Part shown: piece after piece, positions 24,212 to 33,985 of the stretch | Position numbering within the stretch: position 1 is the stretch's first letter | How the letters are laid out: every line of letters starts with the position of its first letter | NCBI RefSeq assembly: GCF_004402485.1 | Contig: NZ_SOFG01000012.1 | Span: 41,942-105,941 of the forward strand | Origin: Cryobacterium algoricola | Lineage (GTDB): Bacteria > Actinomycetota > Actinomycetes > Actinomycetales > Microbacteriaceae | Reading direction: 5' to 3' | Length of the DNA: 64,000 nucleotides | The notes under the pieces: model-generated | What the model was told of the DNA's origin: nothing | What the model saw: the letters and a program-made list of their open reading frames with translations, nothing else | The model's database searches: none | Translations under genes and position numbers: made by a program

Positions 24212-26494
24212 CTACGCCTCGGTGGACACCGATGCGACCTCGACGACGGATTCGGCGGACGCCGACTCGTCTTCGAGGACCGGGGCGAGCGACAGCTTGC
24301 CACGGTCGTCGATCTTGGTGATCTCGACGAGGACCTTCTGGCCGACTCCGAGCACGTCTTCGACGTTCTCGACGCGCTTGCCACCGGCGAGCTTGCGGAC
24401 CTCGCTGATGTGCAGCAGGCCGTCCTTGCCGGGAAGAAGCGAGACGAAGGCGCCGAACGCGGCGATCTTCACGACGGTGCCGAGGAACTGCTCGCCGACC
24501 TCCGGGTTGGTCGGGTTCGCGATCGCGTTGACCTGGGCACGTGCGGCCTCGGCCGAGGGACCATCGACGGCGCCGATGTACACGGTGCCGTCTTCCTCGA
24601 TCGAGATGTCCGCGCCGGTCTCGTCCTGGATCGCGTTGATCGTCTTGCCCTTCGGGCCGATCAGCTCGCCGATCTTGTCGACGGGGATCTGGACGCTGAT
24701 CACGCGGGGCGCGGTCGGTGCCATCTCGTCGGGCTTGTCGATGGCGGCGTTCAGCACGGCGAGGATGGTCGTACGAGCATCCTTGGCCTGCGTGAGCGCA
24801 CCGGCGAGCACCGAGGCGGGGATGCCGTCGAGCTTGGTGTCGAGCTGGATCGCGGTGACGAACTCGCTCGTGCCGGCGACCTTGAAGTCCATGTCGCCGA
24901 GGGCGTCTTCGGCACCGAGGATGTCGGTCAGGGCCGCGTAGCGGGTCTTCCCGTCCACGGTGTCGGAGATGAGGCCCATCGCGATGCCCGCGACCGGGGC
25001 GCGCAGCGGCACACCGGCGTTGAGCAGGGACAGTGTGGATGCACAGACGGAACCCATCGAGGTCGAGCCGTTGGAGCTGAGCGCCTCGGAGACCTGACGG
25101 ATGGCGTACGGGAACTCCTCGCGCGACGGCAGCACGGGGACCAGGGCACGCTCAGCGAGCGCTCCGTGGCCGATCTCGCGACGCTTCGGCGTGCCGACCC
25201 GGCCGGTTTCACCGGTGGAGTACGGCGGGAAGTTGTAGTTGTGCATGTAGCGCTTCTTGGTGACCGGGCTCAGGGAGTCGATCGTCTGCTCGAGCTTGAG
25301 CATGTTCAGCGTGGTGACGCCCAGGATCTGGGTCTCACCGCGCTGGAAGATCGCCGAACCGTGCACGCGGGGAATGATCGCGACCTCGGCGTCGAGCGGG
25401 CGGATGTCCGCAAGCCCACGGCCGTCGATGCGGATGCCCTCGTTGAGCACACGGGAGCGCACGACGAGCTTGGTGACCGACTTGTACGCGGCGGAGACCT
25501 GGTTGGCGGCGCTCGCGTCGAGCTCGCCGGCTTCGATCTTCGCGGCGATGGCCGTCTTGACGCTCGCCTTGAGGGCGTCGTCGGCGTTCTGACGGTCGAC
25601 CTTGTCGGCGATCTGGTAGACGTTCTTGAGCTCGTCATAGGCGAGCGCGGCAACGGCGTCGTAGGTGGCCGGCACGTACGGCGGGAACACCGGGTAGTTG
25701 CCGGTCGGCTTCGCGGCCGCGGCTGCGACCTTCTGCTGGGCTACGATGAGCTGCTTGATGAAGGGCTTCGAGGCTTCGATGCCCTCGGCGATGACCTCTT
25801 CGTTCGGCTTGATGGCGCCGCCCTGGATCAAGGTCCAGGCGTTGTCGGTGGCTTCGGCCTCGATCATCATGATCGCAACGTCTTCGCTGCCATCGGCATC
25901 CGTCACCACGCGGCCGGCGACGACCATGCTGAACACGGCCTCTTCAACCTGCGAGTGCTTCGGGAACGCGACCCACTGGCCGGAGCCGTTCTGGTCGGGG
26001 ATGAGGGCGACGCGGACGCCACCGATCGGGCCGGAGAACGGCAGGCCGGCGATCTGAGTCGACATCGACGCGGCGTTGATCGCCAGCACGTCGTAGTACT
26101 CGTCCGGCGCGATGGCGAGGACGGTGACGACGACCTGGATCTCGTTGCGGAGTCCGTCGACGAACGACGGGCGCAGCGGCCGGTCGATCAGGCGGCAGGT
26201 GAGGATCGCCTCGGTCGACGGGCGACCTTCGCGACGGAAGAAGCTGCCCGGGATGCGGCCGGCAGCGTACATACGCTCCTCGACATCGATGGTCAGCGGG
26301 AAGAAGTCGAAGTTTTCCTTGGGCTGCTTGCTCGCGCTCGTGGCGGACAGCAGCATCGTCTCTTCGTCGATGTATGCGGCGGCAGAACCCTGCGCCTGCT
26401 GGGCGAGACGGCCGGTCTCGAAGCGGATCGTGCGAGTGCCGTACTTGCCGTTGTCAATAACGGTTTCGGCGAACGTGATTTCTGGACCCTCCAT
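24212..26494 (-). CDS. pnp: Polyribonucleotide nucleotidyltransferase (PNPase)
   Basis: A 760-residue PNPase, the phosphorolytic 3'-5' exoribonuclease that trims and tails RNA. Two RNase PH-like cores (about 20-240 and 340-590) are joined by the helical domain; the second core carries [18 protein letters not shown] and the Mg-binding MGLISD and [14 protein letters not shown] segments. KH ([16 protein letters not shown]) and S1 domains follow at the C-terminus, then a short acidic tail. The ATG at 26494 is chosen over upstream in-frame starts because AAAGGAGAG precedes it and the family N-terminus [12 protein letters not shown] begins there. Usually adjacent to rpsO and to an M16 peptidase gene; here both are distant but on the same strand. 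Confidence 0.97.
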   Translation of the reverse strand: MEGPEITFAETVIDNGKYGTRTIRFETGRLAQQAQGSAAAYIDEETMLLSATSASKQPKENFDFFPLTIDVEERMYAAGRIPGSFFRREGRPSTEAILTCRLIDRPLRPSFVDGLRNEIQVVVTVLAIAPDEYYDVLAINAASMSTQIAGLPFSGPIGGVRVALIPDQNGSGQWVAFPKHSQVEEAVFSMVVAGRVVTDADGSEDVAIMMIEAEATDNAWTLIQGGAIKPNEEVIAEGIEASKPFIKQLIVAQQKVAAAAAKPTGNYPVFPPYVPATYDAVAALAYDELKNVYQIADKVDRQNADDALKASVKTAIAAKIEAGELDASAANQVSAAYKSVTKLVVRSRVLNEGIRIDGRGLADIRPLDAEVAIIPRVHGSAIFQRGETQILGVTTLNMLKLEQTIDSLSPVTKKRYMHNYNFPPYSTGETGRVGTPKRREIGHGALAERALVPVLPSREEFPYAIRQVSEALSSNGSTSMGSVCASTLSLLNAGVPLRAPVAGIAMGLISDTVDGKTRYAALTDILGAEDALGDMDFKVAGTSEFVTAIQLDTKLDGIPASVLAGALTQAKDARTTILAVLNAAIDKPDEMAPTAPRVISVQIPVDKIGELIGPKGKTINAIQDETGADISIEEDGTVYIGAVDGPSAEAARAQVNAIANPTNPEVGEQFLGTVVKIAAFGAFVSLLPGKDGLLHISEVRKLAGGKRVENVEDVLGVGQKVLVEITKIDDRGKLSLAPVLEDESASAESVVEVASVSTEA

Positions 26495-26497
26495 ATG

Positions 26498-26620
26498 GGG
26501 GTTCTCTCCTTTTGTGTTTGCTTCTCGCCATTCCGGCGATGAAGACTTGCGCACCCGTATGGCGCGCAAGGCGTGCGGACAATCCATAGATTGGCCTCGC
26601 CAAGTCTAACAGAGCACTCC
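26498..26620 (-). promoter_or_regulatory. Structured 5' leader of pnp
   Basis: Between the pyrK stop and the pnp start the minus strand can form two consecutive hairpins: CTTGCGC...GCGCAAG (26570-26546, perfect 7-bp stem) and TCGCC-GGAAT-GGCGA (26539-26525), followed by the AAAGGAGAG Shine-Dalgarno. PNPase leaders are commonly hairpinned and cleaved for self-control, and an actino-pnp RNA motif has been described in actinomycetes. I cannot confirm that this leader matches that model. Confidence 0.5.
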
Positions 26621-26636
26621 TCTGCTGGATCTGCGC

Positions 26637-27557
26637 TTAAACGGCGGCGTCGAAGACCGGGCCGTCGACACAGACGAGGGGGCCCTCGACCGCAGGGTCC
26701 GTCCGGACCGGCGCCGCGCATCCGTGGCAGTAGCCGAGCCCGCACGCCATGTGCGCCTCGAGGGACGCCTGCACGGGCACGCCCCACTCAGCGCCGAGTT
26801 CGGCGGCGAGCCGGGTGAGCACGCCGGCGCCGCAGACGAAGACGACGTCGGGCGGACCGGCGGCGAACTCGCTGCGCAGCAGGGCCCCGAGCGCGGGAAG
26901 GTCGGCGGAACCCTCCTCGTCGGTGACCGGAATGAAGCGCGCACCGAGTTCGGCGCATTCTGCGGCGCCGATGAGGCTCCCCCGGGTGCGTCCGCTCGCG
27001 ACGAGCGTGGCACGGATGCCGCGGGCCTCCGCGTCCTCGACCGAACCCATCACCGCGCACACGCCGACGCCGCGGCCGATCATCAGGGCTCTGCGGGTTC
27101 CGGCGGGGAACTCGAAGCCGCGGCCGAGCGGCCCGGTCACGAGGAGGCGCTGGCCGGGAGTGACCGCGGCGAGCGCGGTGGTGCCCCGGCCGGCGACACC
27201 GTAGATGACCTCGATCGTGCCTCGAAGCGGGTTCCGGCGGTGGATCGCCATCGGGCGCGGCAGCAGGATCCGCTCTCCGCCGTGCGGCGGGACCGTGATC
27301 ATCAGGAACTGCCCGGCGAGCGCGGTCGCCGCGATCGTGCCGCAGGACAGGGTGAGCCGGCGGTAGCGCTCGCGCACGACCTCGTGGCTGACGACGGTCG
27401 CCTCGTCCCAGACCGGCTCGGGGCGGGGCCCGGCCTCCGGGGGGCGCACGGACAGCAGACCGTCGAGCGCGGCGGCATCCGCTGCGGCGAAGGCGGCCTG
27501 CCTGGCGAGGGCCGCCCGGGTCTCCGCTGCGGTCGGCGGGGTCTTCATCGGGCTCAT
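26637..27557 (-). CDS. pyrK: Dihydroorotate dehydrogenase electron-transfer subunit
   Basis: A 306-residue PyrK-type flavoprotein. It has a ferredoxin-reductase FAD domain (RPMAIHRRNP as the flavin-binding RxxS/T-like region), an NAD domain with MIGRGVGVCAVMG, and the C-terminal [2Fe-2S] motif CGLGYCHGC with the last Cys in VCVDGPVFDA. It passes electrons from PyrD to NAD+. The first 45 residues are Ala-rich and not part of the fold; ATG 27557 overlaps the pyrD stop by 4 bases, and a second ATG at 27548 is possible. Confidence 0.88.
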   Translation of the reverse strand: MSPMKTPPTAAETRAALARQAAFAAADAAALDGLLSVRPPEAGPRPEPVWDEATVVSHEVVRERYRRLTLSCGTIAATALAGQFLMITVPPHGGERILLPRPMAIHRRNPLRGTIEVIYGVAGRGTTALAAVTPGQRLLVTGPLGRGFEFPAGTRRALMIGRGVGVCAVMGSVEDAEARGIRATLVASGRTRGSLIGAAECAELGARFIPVTDEEGSADLPALGALLRSEFAAGPPDVVFVCGAGVLTRLAAELGAEWGVPVQASLEAHMACGLGYCHGCAAPVRTDPAVEGPLVCVDGPVFDAAV

Positions 27558-28528
27558 TGGGCTCTCCAGAGGTCGATGAGATCGCGGATGCCGGCGACCC
27601 GGTCGTCCGTGCAGCGCTGCTGCAGGGTGCGCACGATCTCGACCATTGCGAACGGGCGGGCGAAGCTCGCGGTGCCGACCTGCACGGCGGAGGCGCCGAC
27701 CGAGAAGTAGTCGAGGGCGTCGTCGGCGGTCTCGATGCCGCCGCAGGCGATCACGGGGATGTCGACGGAGCGCGCGGCGAGCCAGACCAGCCTGAGCACG
27801 ATCGGCCGGATCGAGGGGCCGGACAGGCCGCCGATGACGTTGCCGATCGCGGGGGCGCGGGTGTACGCCTCGAGCGGCAGCGCGGGGATCGAGTTGGCGA
27901 CGCAGACGGCGTCCGCGCCGGCGGCCTGGGCGGCCTGGGCGCACTCGGCGATCGAGGAGGCGAGCACCGGGAGCTTGACGATGATCGGCTTGTCGGTCTC
28001 GAGCCGTACCGCGGCCACGGCGCTCTCGATGGCGTCGGGGTCAGAGCCGATGTCGGTGCCGTCGCGGTCGAGGTTGGGGCAGGAGACGTTGAGTTCGTAG
28101 GCGTCGCCGGCCGCGCCGAGGTCGCGCACGACGGGGGCGTACCCGTTCGGGCGGTGCGCGCCGACGCTGATGATCACGGGCGGGCCGAGCGCCCTGTAGT
28201 GCGGATGCAGCTCGGCGAGGTAGCCGGCGGCACCGCGGCTCGGGATGCCGACGCTGTTGACCATGCCGGCCCGGATCTCGGTGAGCCGGTGTGCCGGGTT
28301 GCCGCCGCGCGGCACGCCGAAGACGGTCTTGGTCACGACGGCCCCGAGCTCGTCGACGGGGATGAGCCGGCCGAGGGCTGGTCCGAAACACCCGGAGGCG
28401 GGCATGACCGGGTTCAGGAGGCGCAGGCCGCCGATGCTGACGCCGAGGTCGACGGTGGCGCCTGCGGTCGGGCGGGCGGCGAAGAAGGTGCGGCGGGCAT
28501 CCGTCGTCGGCCGCGGGGTCTCGCTCAA
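27554..28528 (-). CDS. pyrD: Dihydroorotate dehydrogenase, class 1B catalytic subunit
   Basis: A 324-residue FMN-binding TIM barrel oxidising dihydroorotate to orotate in UMP synthesis. The catalytic Cys is in YELNVSCPNLD, the mark of class 1 enzymes (class 2 has Ser); NPVMPASGCFGP and VGTASFARPFAMVE also fit class 1B. It forms a heterotetramer with PyrK, encoded directly downstream with overlapping stop/start. The start is a TTG at 28528 with GAAGG upstream; no ATG/GTG alternative gives the full N-terminus. It is divergent from the glucosidase gene. Confidence 0.9.
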   Translation of the reverse strand: MSETPRPTTDARRTFFAARPTAGATVDLGVSIGGLRLLNPVMPASGCFGPALGRLIPVDELGAVVTKTVFGVPRGGNPAHRLTEIRAGMVNSVGIPSRGAAGYLAELHPHYRALGPPVIISVGAHRPNGYAPVVRDLGAAGDAYELNVSCPNLDRDGTDIGSDPDAIESAVAAVRLETDKPIIVKLPVLASSIAECAQAAQAAGADAVCVANSIPALPLEAYTRAPAIGNVIGGLSGPSIRPIVLRLVWLAARSVDIPVIACGGIETADDALDYFSVGASAVQVGTASFARPFAMVEIVRTLQQRCTDDRVAGIRDLIDLWRAQ

Positions 28529-28702
28529 CTGGCCTGCCTTCGGGTCGACGGGAGGGAATATCGTCCCGTTCCGCGGTCCAATTATCGCGCGCGGCCCAAC
28601 TGATGTTCAAATCACCCGCCGCGGCCACCCCGTCGCCACCGACCCTCCCGGTCTAGGCTCGACCCCAACGCCGGTCACCCGGCACGAGGAGAGGATCCAG
28701 TC

Positions 28703-30424
28703 GTGACGAGTTCCACACCCGTGACCGATTCCGTCCAGGACGCGACGCGAGGGGCCCCGTGGTGGACCTCGGCCGTCGTGTACCAGGTCTATCCGCGCAG
28801 CTTCGCGGATGCCGACGGTGACGGAATCGGCGACCTCGCCGGCATCCGCGGCAAGCTCGACTACCTCGCAGAACTCGGGGTGGATGCGCTCTGGCTGTCC
28901 CCGGTGTATCCGTCGCCCCAGCATGACAACGGCTACGACATCAAAGACTACGAGGACATCGACCCCGTCTTCGGCGACCTCGCCCAGTTCGACCTGCTCC
29001 TTGCCGAGGCCCAGGAGCGGGGGATCAGGATCGTGATGGACCTCGTGGTCAACCACACGAGCGACGAACACCCGTGGTTCCTCGAGTCGAAGAGCAGCCT
29101 GACCAACCCGAAGCGGGACTGGTACTGGTGGCGCACGCCGAACGCCTCGAACGGCCCGCTGAACGGGCTGCCGAACGCCTGGGGCAGCTTCTTCAGCGGC
29201 CCGGCCTGGACCCTCGACGAGACGACCGGCGAGTACTACCTGCACCTGTTCGCGGTGCAGCAGCCCGACCTCAACTGGGAGAACCCCGAGGTGCGCCAGG
29301 CCGTCTACGCCATGATGAACCGGTGGCTCGACCGCGGCGTCGACGGCTTCCGGATGGACGTGATCAACTTCATCGCCAAGCGGGTCGAGCTCGTCGACGG
29401 GCCGTCCCCGTCGCTCGACGCCTCCTGCCCGATGGGCCCGCAGATCCACGACTACCTGCAGGAGATGCACGCGGCCGTGTTCGCCGGACGCCCCGGCGAA
29501 CACCTCACCGTCGGCGAGATGCCCGGGGTGACCACGGCGGATGCCGTGCTGTTCACCGACCCGGCCAGGCACGAGGTCGACATGATCTTCCAGTTCGAAC
29601 ATGTCTCCCTCGACCAGGGCGCGAACAAGTTCGACGCCCTCCCCCTCAACCTGCCCGCGCTCAAGCAGAACCTCGCACACTGGCAGCGGGATCTCGCGGA
29701 CACCGGCTGGAACAGCCTCTACCTCAACAACCACGACCAGCCCCGCCTGGTCTCCCGCTTCGGCAACGACGCCGAGTACCGCTACGAATCCGCGACGCTC
29801 TGGGCGCTCGTGCTGCACCTGCAGCGCGGCACCCCGTACATCTACCAGGGTGAGGAGATCGGGATGACGAACGTACGGTTCGACTCGATCGCCGACTACC
29901 GCGACATCGAATCGCTCAACCACTACCGGGAGGCCGTCGAGGAGTTCGACCGCTCACCGGCATCCGTTCTCGCGGGGGTGCACGCCATGGGCCGCGACAA
30001 CGCCCGCACCCCGATGCAGTGGGACGCCTCGCCGAACGCGGGCTTCAGCACGGGAACGCCGTGGCTCGCGGTCAACCCGAACCACACCGGGATCAACGTC
30101 GCCGCCGACCGGGCGGGCGAGCGGAGCGTGTTCCGGTTCTACCAGGAGCTGATCCGGCTGCGGCACGAGAACCCCGTTGTCGCCCTCGGCGACTTCGGCC
30201 TGCTCGAGCCCGACCACGAGCAGCTCTACGCCTTCACCCGCTCGCTGGCCGGTGAGACCCTCCTCGTCGTGGCCAACGCGGCGGATGCCCCGCTCGCCGC
30301 GCCGCTGCCCGCGGCGGTCGCCGCCGTGCTCACCAACGCCGAGCGAGTCCTCGGCAACCACCCGCCCCAGTCCCCCGTCGCGTCCCTCCGCCCCTGGGAG
30401 GCCACCCTCTACCGTCTCCCCTAG
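28703..30424 (+). CDS. GH13 alpha-glucosidase (oligo-1,6-glucosidase type)
   Basis: A 573-residue cytosolic glycoside hydrolase. The four GH13 regions are visible: MDLVVNHTSDEH (I), GFRMDVINFI with the nucleophile Asp (II), TVGEMPGV with the acid/base Glu (III) and NNHDQPRLVSRFGND with the transition-state Asp (IV). The N-terminus WWTSAVVYQVYPRSFADADGDGIGDL is standard for alpha-glucosidases acting on short malto- or isomalto-oligosaccharides. GTG start after GAGGAGAGGA. No transport genes lie next to it. It ends before palindromic element type 3. Confidence 0.93.
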   Translation: MTSSTPVTDSVQDATRGAPWWTSAVVYQVYPRSFADADGDGIGDLAGIRGKLDYLAELGVDALWLSPVYPSPQHDNGYDIKDYEDIDPVFGDLAQFDLLLAEAQERGIRIVMDLVVNHTSDEHPWFLESKSSLTNPKRDWYWWRTPNASNGPLNGLPNAWGSFFSGPAWTLDETTGEYYLHLFAVQQPDLNWENPEVRQAVYAMMNRWLDRGVDGFRMDVINFIAKRVELVDGPSPSLDASCPMGPQIHDYLQEMHAAVFAGRPGEHLTVGEMPGVTTADAVLFTDPARHEVDMIFQFEHVSLDQGANKFDALPLNLPALKQNLAHWQRDLADTGWNSLYLNNHDQPRLVSRFGNDAEYRYESATLWALVLHLQRGTPYIYQGEEIGMTNVRFDSIADYRDIESLNHYREAVEEFDRSPASVLAGVHAMGRDNARTPMQWDASPNAGFSTGTPWLAVNPNHTGINVAADRAGERSVFRFYQELIRLRHENPVVALGDFGLLEPDHEQLYAFTRSLAGETLLVVANAADAPLAAPLPAAVAAVLTNAERVLGNHPPQSPVASLRPWEATLYRLP

Positions 30425-30444
30425 GCATCTCCGCCCTGCCCCAG

Positions 30445-30509
30445 CCCGCGAGAGTACGAATATGGCCCCTTCGGCCGCACGGAGAGGGCCGAATTCGTAC
30501 TCTCGCGGG
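30445..30509. repeat. Palindromic element, type 3 (probable two-way terminator)
   Basis: The arms CCCGCGAGAGTACGAAT (30445-30461) and its exact inverse (30493-30509) enclose a 31-base centre with a further GGCCC/GGGCC stem, so almost the whole 65 bases can form one hairpin. It lies between the converging glucosidase and permease genes, where it could end transcription from both sides. Confidence 0.85.
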
Positions 30510-30546
30510 AGGGAGTGGCGGAGGAAGGACTCGTCGCTGGAGGGGA

Positions 30547-32079
30547 TCAGTCGCGGAGGGAGCGCTCCTCGCGGGCGGCCTCGGTGCGGACGGTCTCGTC
30601 GAAGACGCGCTTGGCCTCGAGGCCGACCACGGAGTGGCGGCGCCCGTAGGCGAAGTACACGGCGAGGCCGATCGCCAGCCAGACCGCGAACCGCACCCAG
30701 GTCAGGGTGGTGAGGTTCAGCATCAGCCAGAAGCACAGCACGGCGGAGAGGATCGGCAGGTACGGGGAGAGCGGCACCTTGAAGGCGCGCTTGAGGTCCG
30801 GTCGCTTCTTCCGCAGCACGACCACGGCGATGCTCACGAGCACGAACGCCGAGAGGGTGCCGATGTTGATCATCTCTTCGAGGACGCCCACGTTGGTGAG
30901 GCCGGCGATCAGGGCGACCGCCGTGCCCGCGATGATCTGCACCCGCGCCGGCGTGCCGCGCTTCGCCGAGGTGACGCTGAGGCCGCGGGGCAGCAGGCCG
31001 TCCCGGCTCATCGCGAAGAGCACCCGGGAGAGCCCGAGCAGCAGCACCATGATCACGGTCGTCAGACCGATCAGGATGCCGACCGAGATGACCTCGGCGG
31101 CCCAGCCGGCGCCGACGGCGACGAAGGCCGTTGCGAGGGAGGCGTTCGGGTCCTGCGCGAGAACGGTGTACGGCACCATCCCGGTGAGCACGAGGCTGAC
31201 GCCGAGGTAGAGCACGGTCACGATCGCGAGCCCGGCGAAGATTCCGCGCGGCAGGGTCTTCTGCGGGTTCTTGACCTCTTCGGCGCTCGTGGCGACGACG
31301 TCGAACCCGATGAAGGCGAAGAAGACCAGGGAGGCGCCCGCGAGCAGGCCGAAGAGGCCGTACTGGGCCGGCTGCGCACCGGTCATGAAGGAGAAGAGGG
31401 ACTGCATCCAGACGTCGCCGTCTCCGCCGGCCGTGGGAATCGCGGCAGGGATGAACGGTGAGTAGTTCGCCGGGTTGATGAAGAAGGCTCCCGCGACGAT
31501 GACGAAGAGCACGATCGCGACCTTGAGGATCGTGAAGACGCTCGCGACCCGGGCGGAGAGTTTCGTGCCGAGCACGAGGAGGGTCGTGAAGATCGCGACG
31601 ATGACGAAGGCGCCCCAGCTCACGTCGAGCCCGAGGATGTTGATGGTCGCCGGGACGTTCCAGTGCAGCAGGTCGAAGACGCTCGAGAGGTAGATGCCCC
31701 AGTACTTGGCGATCACGGCGGCCGCGGTGAGCATCTCGAGGATCAGGTCCCAGCCGATGATCCAGGCGAGGAGCTCGCCGAGGGTCGCGTAGGTGAAGGT
31801 GTACGCCGAACCGGCGACCGGGACGGCCGACGCGAACTCCGCGTAACACATGATCGCGAGGGCGCAGGTGAGGGCGGCGAGCAGGAACGCGAGCGTCACC
31901 GACGGGCCGGCGTAGCTGCCGGCCGCCTTCGCCCCGACCGAGAAGATTCCGGCGCCGACGGCCACGGCGACACCCATGACCATGAGGTCCCAGGTGCCGA
32001 GGGTGCGCTTGAGGTTGTGGCCCTTTTCGAGGGAGTCGGCCATCGAGGCCTCAATGCTTTTGGTGCGCCAAATGCTCAT
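30547..32079 (-). CDS. APC-superfamily amino-acid permease (cationic amino-acid transporter type)
   Basis: A 510-residue integral membrane protein with 12 or more helices. The first helices show the APC motif VMGVAVAVGAGIFSVGAKAAG, and EFASAVPVAGSAYTFTYATLGE matches the CAT/YfnA subgroup of H+-coupled or exchanger-type amino-acid transporters. The N-terminal 28 and C-terminal 30 residues are cytosolic and charged. The substrate is probably a basic or broad range of amino acids. Single gene with its own 3' hairpin (palindromic element type 3). Confidence 0.9.
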   Translation of the reverse strand: MSIWRTKSIEASMADSLEKGHNLKRTLGTWDLMVMGVAVAVGAGIFSVGAKAAGSYAGPSVTLAFLLAALTCALAIMCYAEFASAVPVAGSAYTFTYATLGELLAWIIGWDLILEMLTAAAVIAKYWGIYLSSVFDLLHWNVPATINILGLDVSWGAFVIVAIFTTLLVLGTKLSARVASVFTILKVAIVLFVIVAGAFFINPANYSPFIPAAIPTAGGDGDVWMQSLFSFMTGAQPAQYGLFGLLAGASLVFFAFIGFDVVATSAEEVKNPQKTLPRGIFAGLAIVTVLYLGVSLVLTGMVPYTVLAQDPNASLATAFVAVGAGWAAEVISVGILIGLTTVIMVLLLGLSRVLFAMSRDGLLPRGLSVTSAKRGTPARVQIIAGTAVALIAGLTNVGVLEEMINIGTLSAFVLVSIAVVVLRKKRPDLKRAFKVPLSPYLPILSAVLCFWLMLNLTTLTWVRFAVWLAIGLAVYFAYGRRHSVVGLEAKRVFDETVRTEAAREERSLRD

Positions 32080-32139
32080 AACAGGGGGATATCCATTCGT
32101 TGGGTGCCCGCCCAGCCTACGGCTCCCCCTGTCCGGGTC

Positions 32140-33117
32140 TCACGGAACGGTGACGACGACCTTCCCGCGGGCCTGTCCGGCGTGCTGGTAGCGGATGCCG
32201 TCCGCCGCCTCCCCGAGGGAGAAGGTCCGGTCGATCGCGGGCCGGATCGTGCCGGCCTCGAGCAGTCTTCCGAGGGTCTCGAGGTCGTCTGCGCCCTCTG
32301 CGGAGACGACCCCGCGCAGGGTCTGCCTGACGACGGCAGACAGGAGGAGGGCACGGAGCTGGCGGTCGATCCCGCCGAGCACGGCGCCGCCGCCCTCGCC
32401 GCCGACGATGACGAGGGTGCCGGTCGGGGTGAGCGCCCGGCGGAGCCGGGACAGGGTGGAGTTTCCGGCGATGTCGAGGATCAGGTCCCAGGTGTTCCGG
32501 CCGTCGGCGAAGTCCTCGCGGGTGTAGTCGATCACTTCCGCGGCGCCGAGTGACCGGACGAGGTCGACCTTGCCGGTGCTGCACACCCCGGTCGCCGTCG
32601 CGCCGAACGCCGTGGCGAGCTGGACGGCGAAGGTGCCGACGCCGCCGCCCGCGCCGATCACGAGGACGCGCTGGCCGGCCTCGAGCTTCCCGGCGTCGCG
32701 GAGGGCGTGCAGGGCGGCGCAGGCCGAGACGGGCACGGCGGCGGCCTCCACGAACCCGACGTTCGCGGGCTTCGGGACGAGTCGGTCGGCCGGGACCCGG
32801 GTGTACTCGGCGAACGATCCGGTGAGGGACGTGCCGAACACCTCGTCGCCGACCCGGAACTTCGTCACGCGGGCCCCGACGGCGGCGACCGTTCCGGCGA
32901 CATCCCGTCCGCGCACGCGGAGCCGCGGGGCCCGAAGTCCGAAGCCGAACAGCCGGAGCAGGTAGGGACGCCCGGCCATCAGGTGCCAGACGCCGGCGTC
33001 GATCCCGGCGGCCTGGACCCGGACAAGCACGTCGTCGGCTCCGACCTCCGGCTCGTCGATGTCCTCGAGGTGGAGCACGTCTGCGGAACCGTATCGATTC
33101 TGGACGAGGGCCTTCAT
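32140..33117 (-). CDS. Zinc-independent quinone oxidoreductase (MDR family)
   Basis: A 325-residue NADPH:quinone reductase/enone reductase-like protein of the medium-chain dehydrogenase/reductase superfamily. The GroES-like part (1-120) has [26 protein letters not shown], and the Rossmann part [23 protein letters not shown]. The catalytic zinc ligands of alcohol dehydrogenases are absent. It is the last gene of a three-gene operon with an XRE regulator (ATGA overlap) and a small membrane protein; whether it shares a function with them is unknown. Confidence 0.88.
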   Translation of the reverse strand: MKALVQNRYGSADVLHLEDIDEPEVGADDVLVRVQAAGIDAGVWHLMAGRPYLLRLFGFGLRAPRLRVRGRDVAGTVAAVGARVTKFRVGDEVFGTSLTGSFAEYTRVPADRLVPKPANVGFVEAAAVPVSACAALHALRDAGKLEAGQRVLVIGAGGGVGTFAVQLATAFGATATGVCSTGKVDLVRSLGAAEVIDYTREDFADGRNTWDLILDIAGNSTLSRLRRALTPTGTLVIVGGEGGGAVLGGIDRQLRALLLSAVVRQTLRGVVSAEGADDLETLGRLLEAGTIRPAIDRTFSLGEAADGIRYQHAGQARGKVVVTVP

Positions 33118-33440
33118 GATTCTTCTCCTGACGGGGTGCGGGGCGAGATGACGGGTGGGATGACGGGCGGGGTGACGGATGCCGCCGGCTGGGCCGGGTA
33201 CTGGAACACCGCGTCGAGCGGCACGCCGAAGGCATGGGCGATCAGGAAGGCCAGCTCGAGCGACGGCGAGTAGCGGCCCTGCTCGATGGCGATGATGGTC
33301 TGGCGGGTCACTCCGGTGCGGTCCGCGAGGTCGGCCTGGGTCATCTCGCTGTTGGCGAAGCGGAGTCGCCGCATGTCGTTGGTGACCCGGGTCGGCTTCG
33401 CGGAGGTCGCGGAGGCCGCCGACTTCGCCGGCCTCACCAC
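33114..33440 (-). CDS. Short XRE-family HTH regulator
   Basis: A 108-residue protein with a Cro/CI-type [33 protein letters not shown] being split as [16 protein letters not shown] (turn) and [15 protein letters not shown] (recognition part). This is the compact type paired with a four-helix membrane protein in many bacteria. Starts at GTG 33440 or 33437 overlap the previous gene's stop by 4-7 bases; an ATG at 33374 would also give the complete HTH. The Pro/Val-rich C-terminal tail ([11 protein letters not shown]) is unusual. It probably regulates the promoter at 33914-33942. Confidence 0.87.
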   Translation of the reverse strand: MVRPAKSAASATSAKPTRVTNDMRRLRFANSEMTQADLADRTGVTRQTIIAIEQGRYSPSLELAFLIAHAFGVPLDAVFQYPAQPAASVTPPVIPPVISPRTPSGEES

Positions 33441-33862
33441 TGCGGCAGGCCTCTCCGGTAGGCGACGAGCCGCGCGATTCCGCCGAGGACGGCCGAGAGC
33501 ACGAACGCAAGATACACCGCGTTGGCGATCCAGAAGTACGGCAGTTCCAGCAGGGCCATCAGGAGGGCGGCGACGCCGCCGATCACGACGAACGACTGGC
33601 CGACCGTGCCGCCGAACCGGGCGATCTCGCGGTCGCGCTGGTCGGCTCGTCCGGTCTCCCTCGGCGAGGCGATCGAGACCAGGATGTCGAGCACGATCGA
33701 CGCGACGATGGCGCCGCCGATCGTCCAGAGCAGCGCGGGAACGTACGACACCTCGGCGAGCTGCCCGCCGTCATCCCGGATCAGGATGAGGGCGAGATAG
33801 GTCGCGTACGCGGCGATCGCGGTGCCGAGCCTGATCCAGGCGCGTTTTTCCAGGGCTGACAT
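33434..33862 (-). CDS. Four-helix membrane protein paired with an XRE regulator
   Basis: A 142-residue protein with four predicted membrane helices (about 12-30, 42-64, 84-104 and 110-132) and a charged cytosolic loop [19 protein letters not shown] in the middle. The pairing with a downstream XRE regulator, with overlapping stop and start, recurs in many bacteria, but no function is established. First gene of the operon; a good promoter lies upstream. Confidence 0.8.
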   Translation of the reverse strand: MSALEKRAWIRLGTAIAAYATYLALILIRDDGGQLAEVSYVPALLWTIGGAIVASIVLDILVSIASPRETGRADQRDREIARFGGTVGQSFVVIGGVAALLMALLELPYFWIANAVYLAFVLSAVLGGIARLVAYRRGLPQW

Positions 33863-33887
33863 TCGGGCTCCTCGAGGGACGTGACGG

Positions 33888-33942
33888 TGACTGAAGTAAA
33901 GCTGACCTGACTAAATGTAAAGAAAAACATACTTCGTGTCAA
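33888..33942 (-). promoter_or_regulatory. Promoter and direct-repeat operator of the membrane protein/XRE/reductase operon
   Basis: On the minus strand TTGACA (33942-33937) and TACATT (33919-33914) are 17 bases apart. Two direct repeats, CTTTACATTTAGTCA (33922-33908) and CTTTACTTCAGTCA (33901-33888), start 20 bases apart, that is about two helical turns; the first covers the -10 box. The arrangement fits a repressor site, probably for the XRE protein of the operon. Confidence 0.6.
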
Positions 33943-33985
33943 GGAATAGCTACATCTTCGGTGCCGGTGCCCGGTTCGCGCCGGC

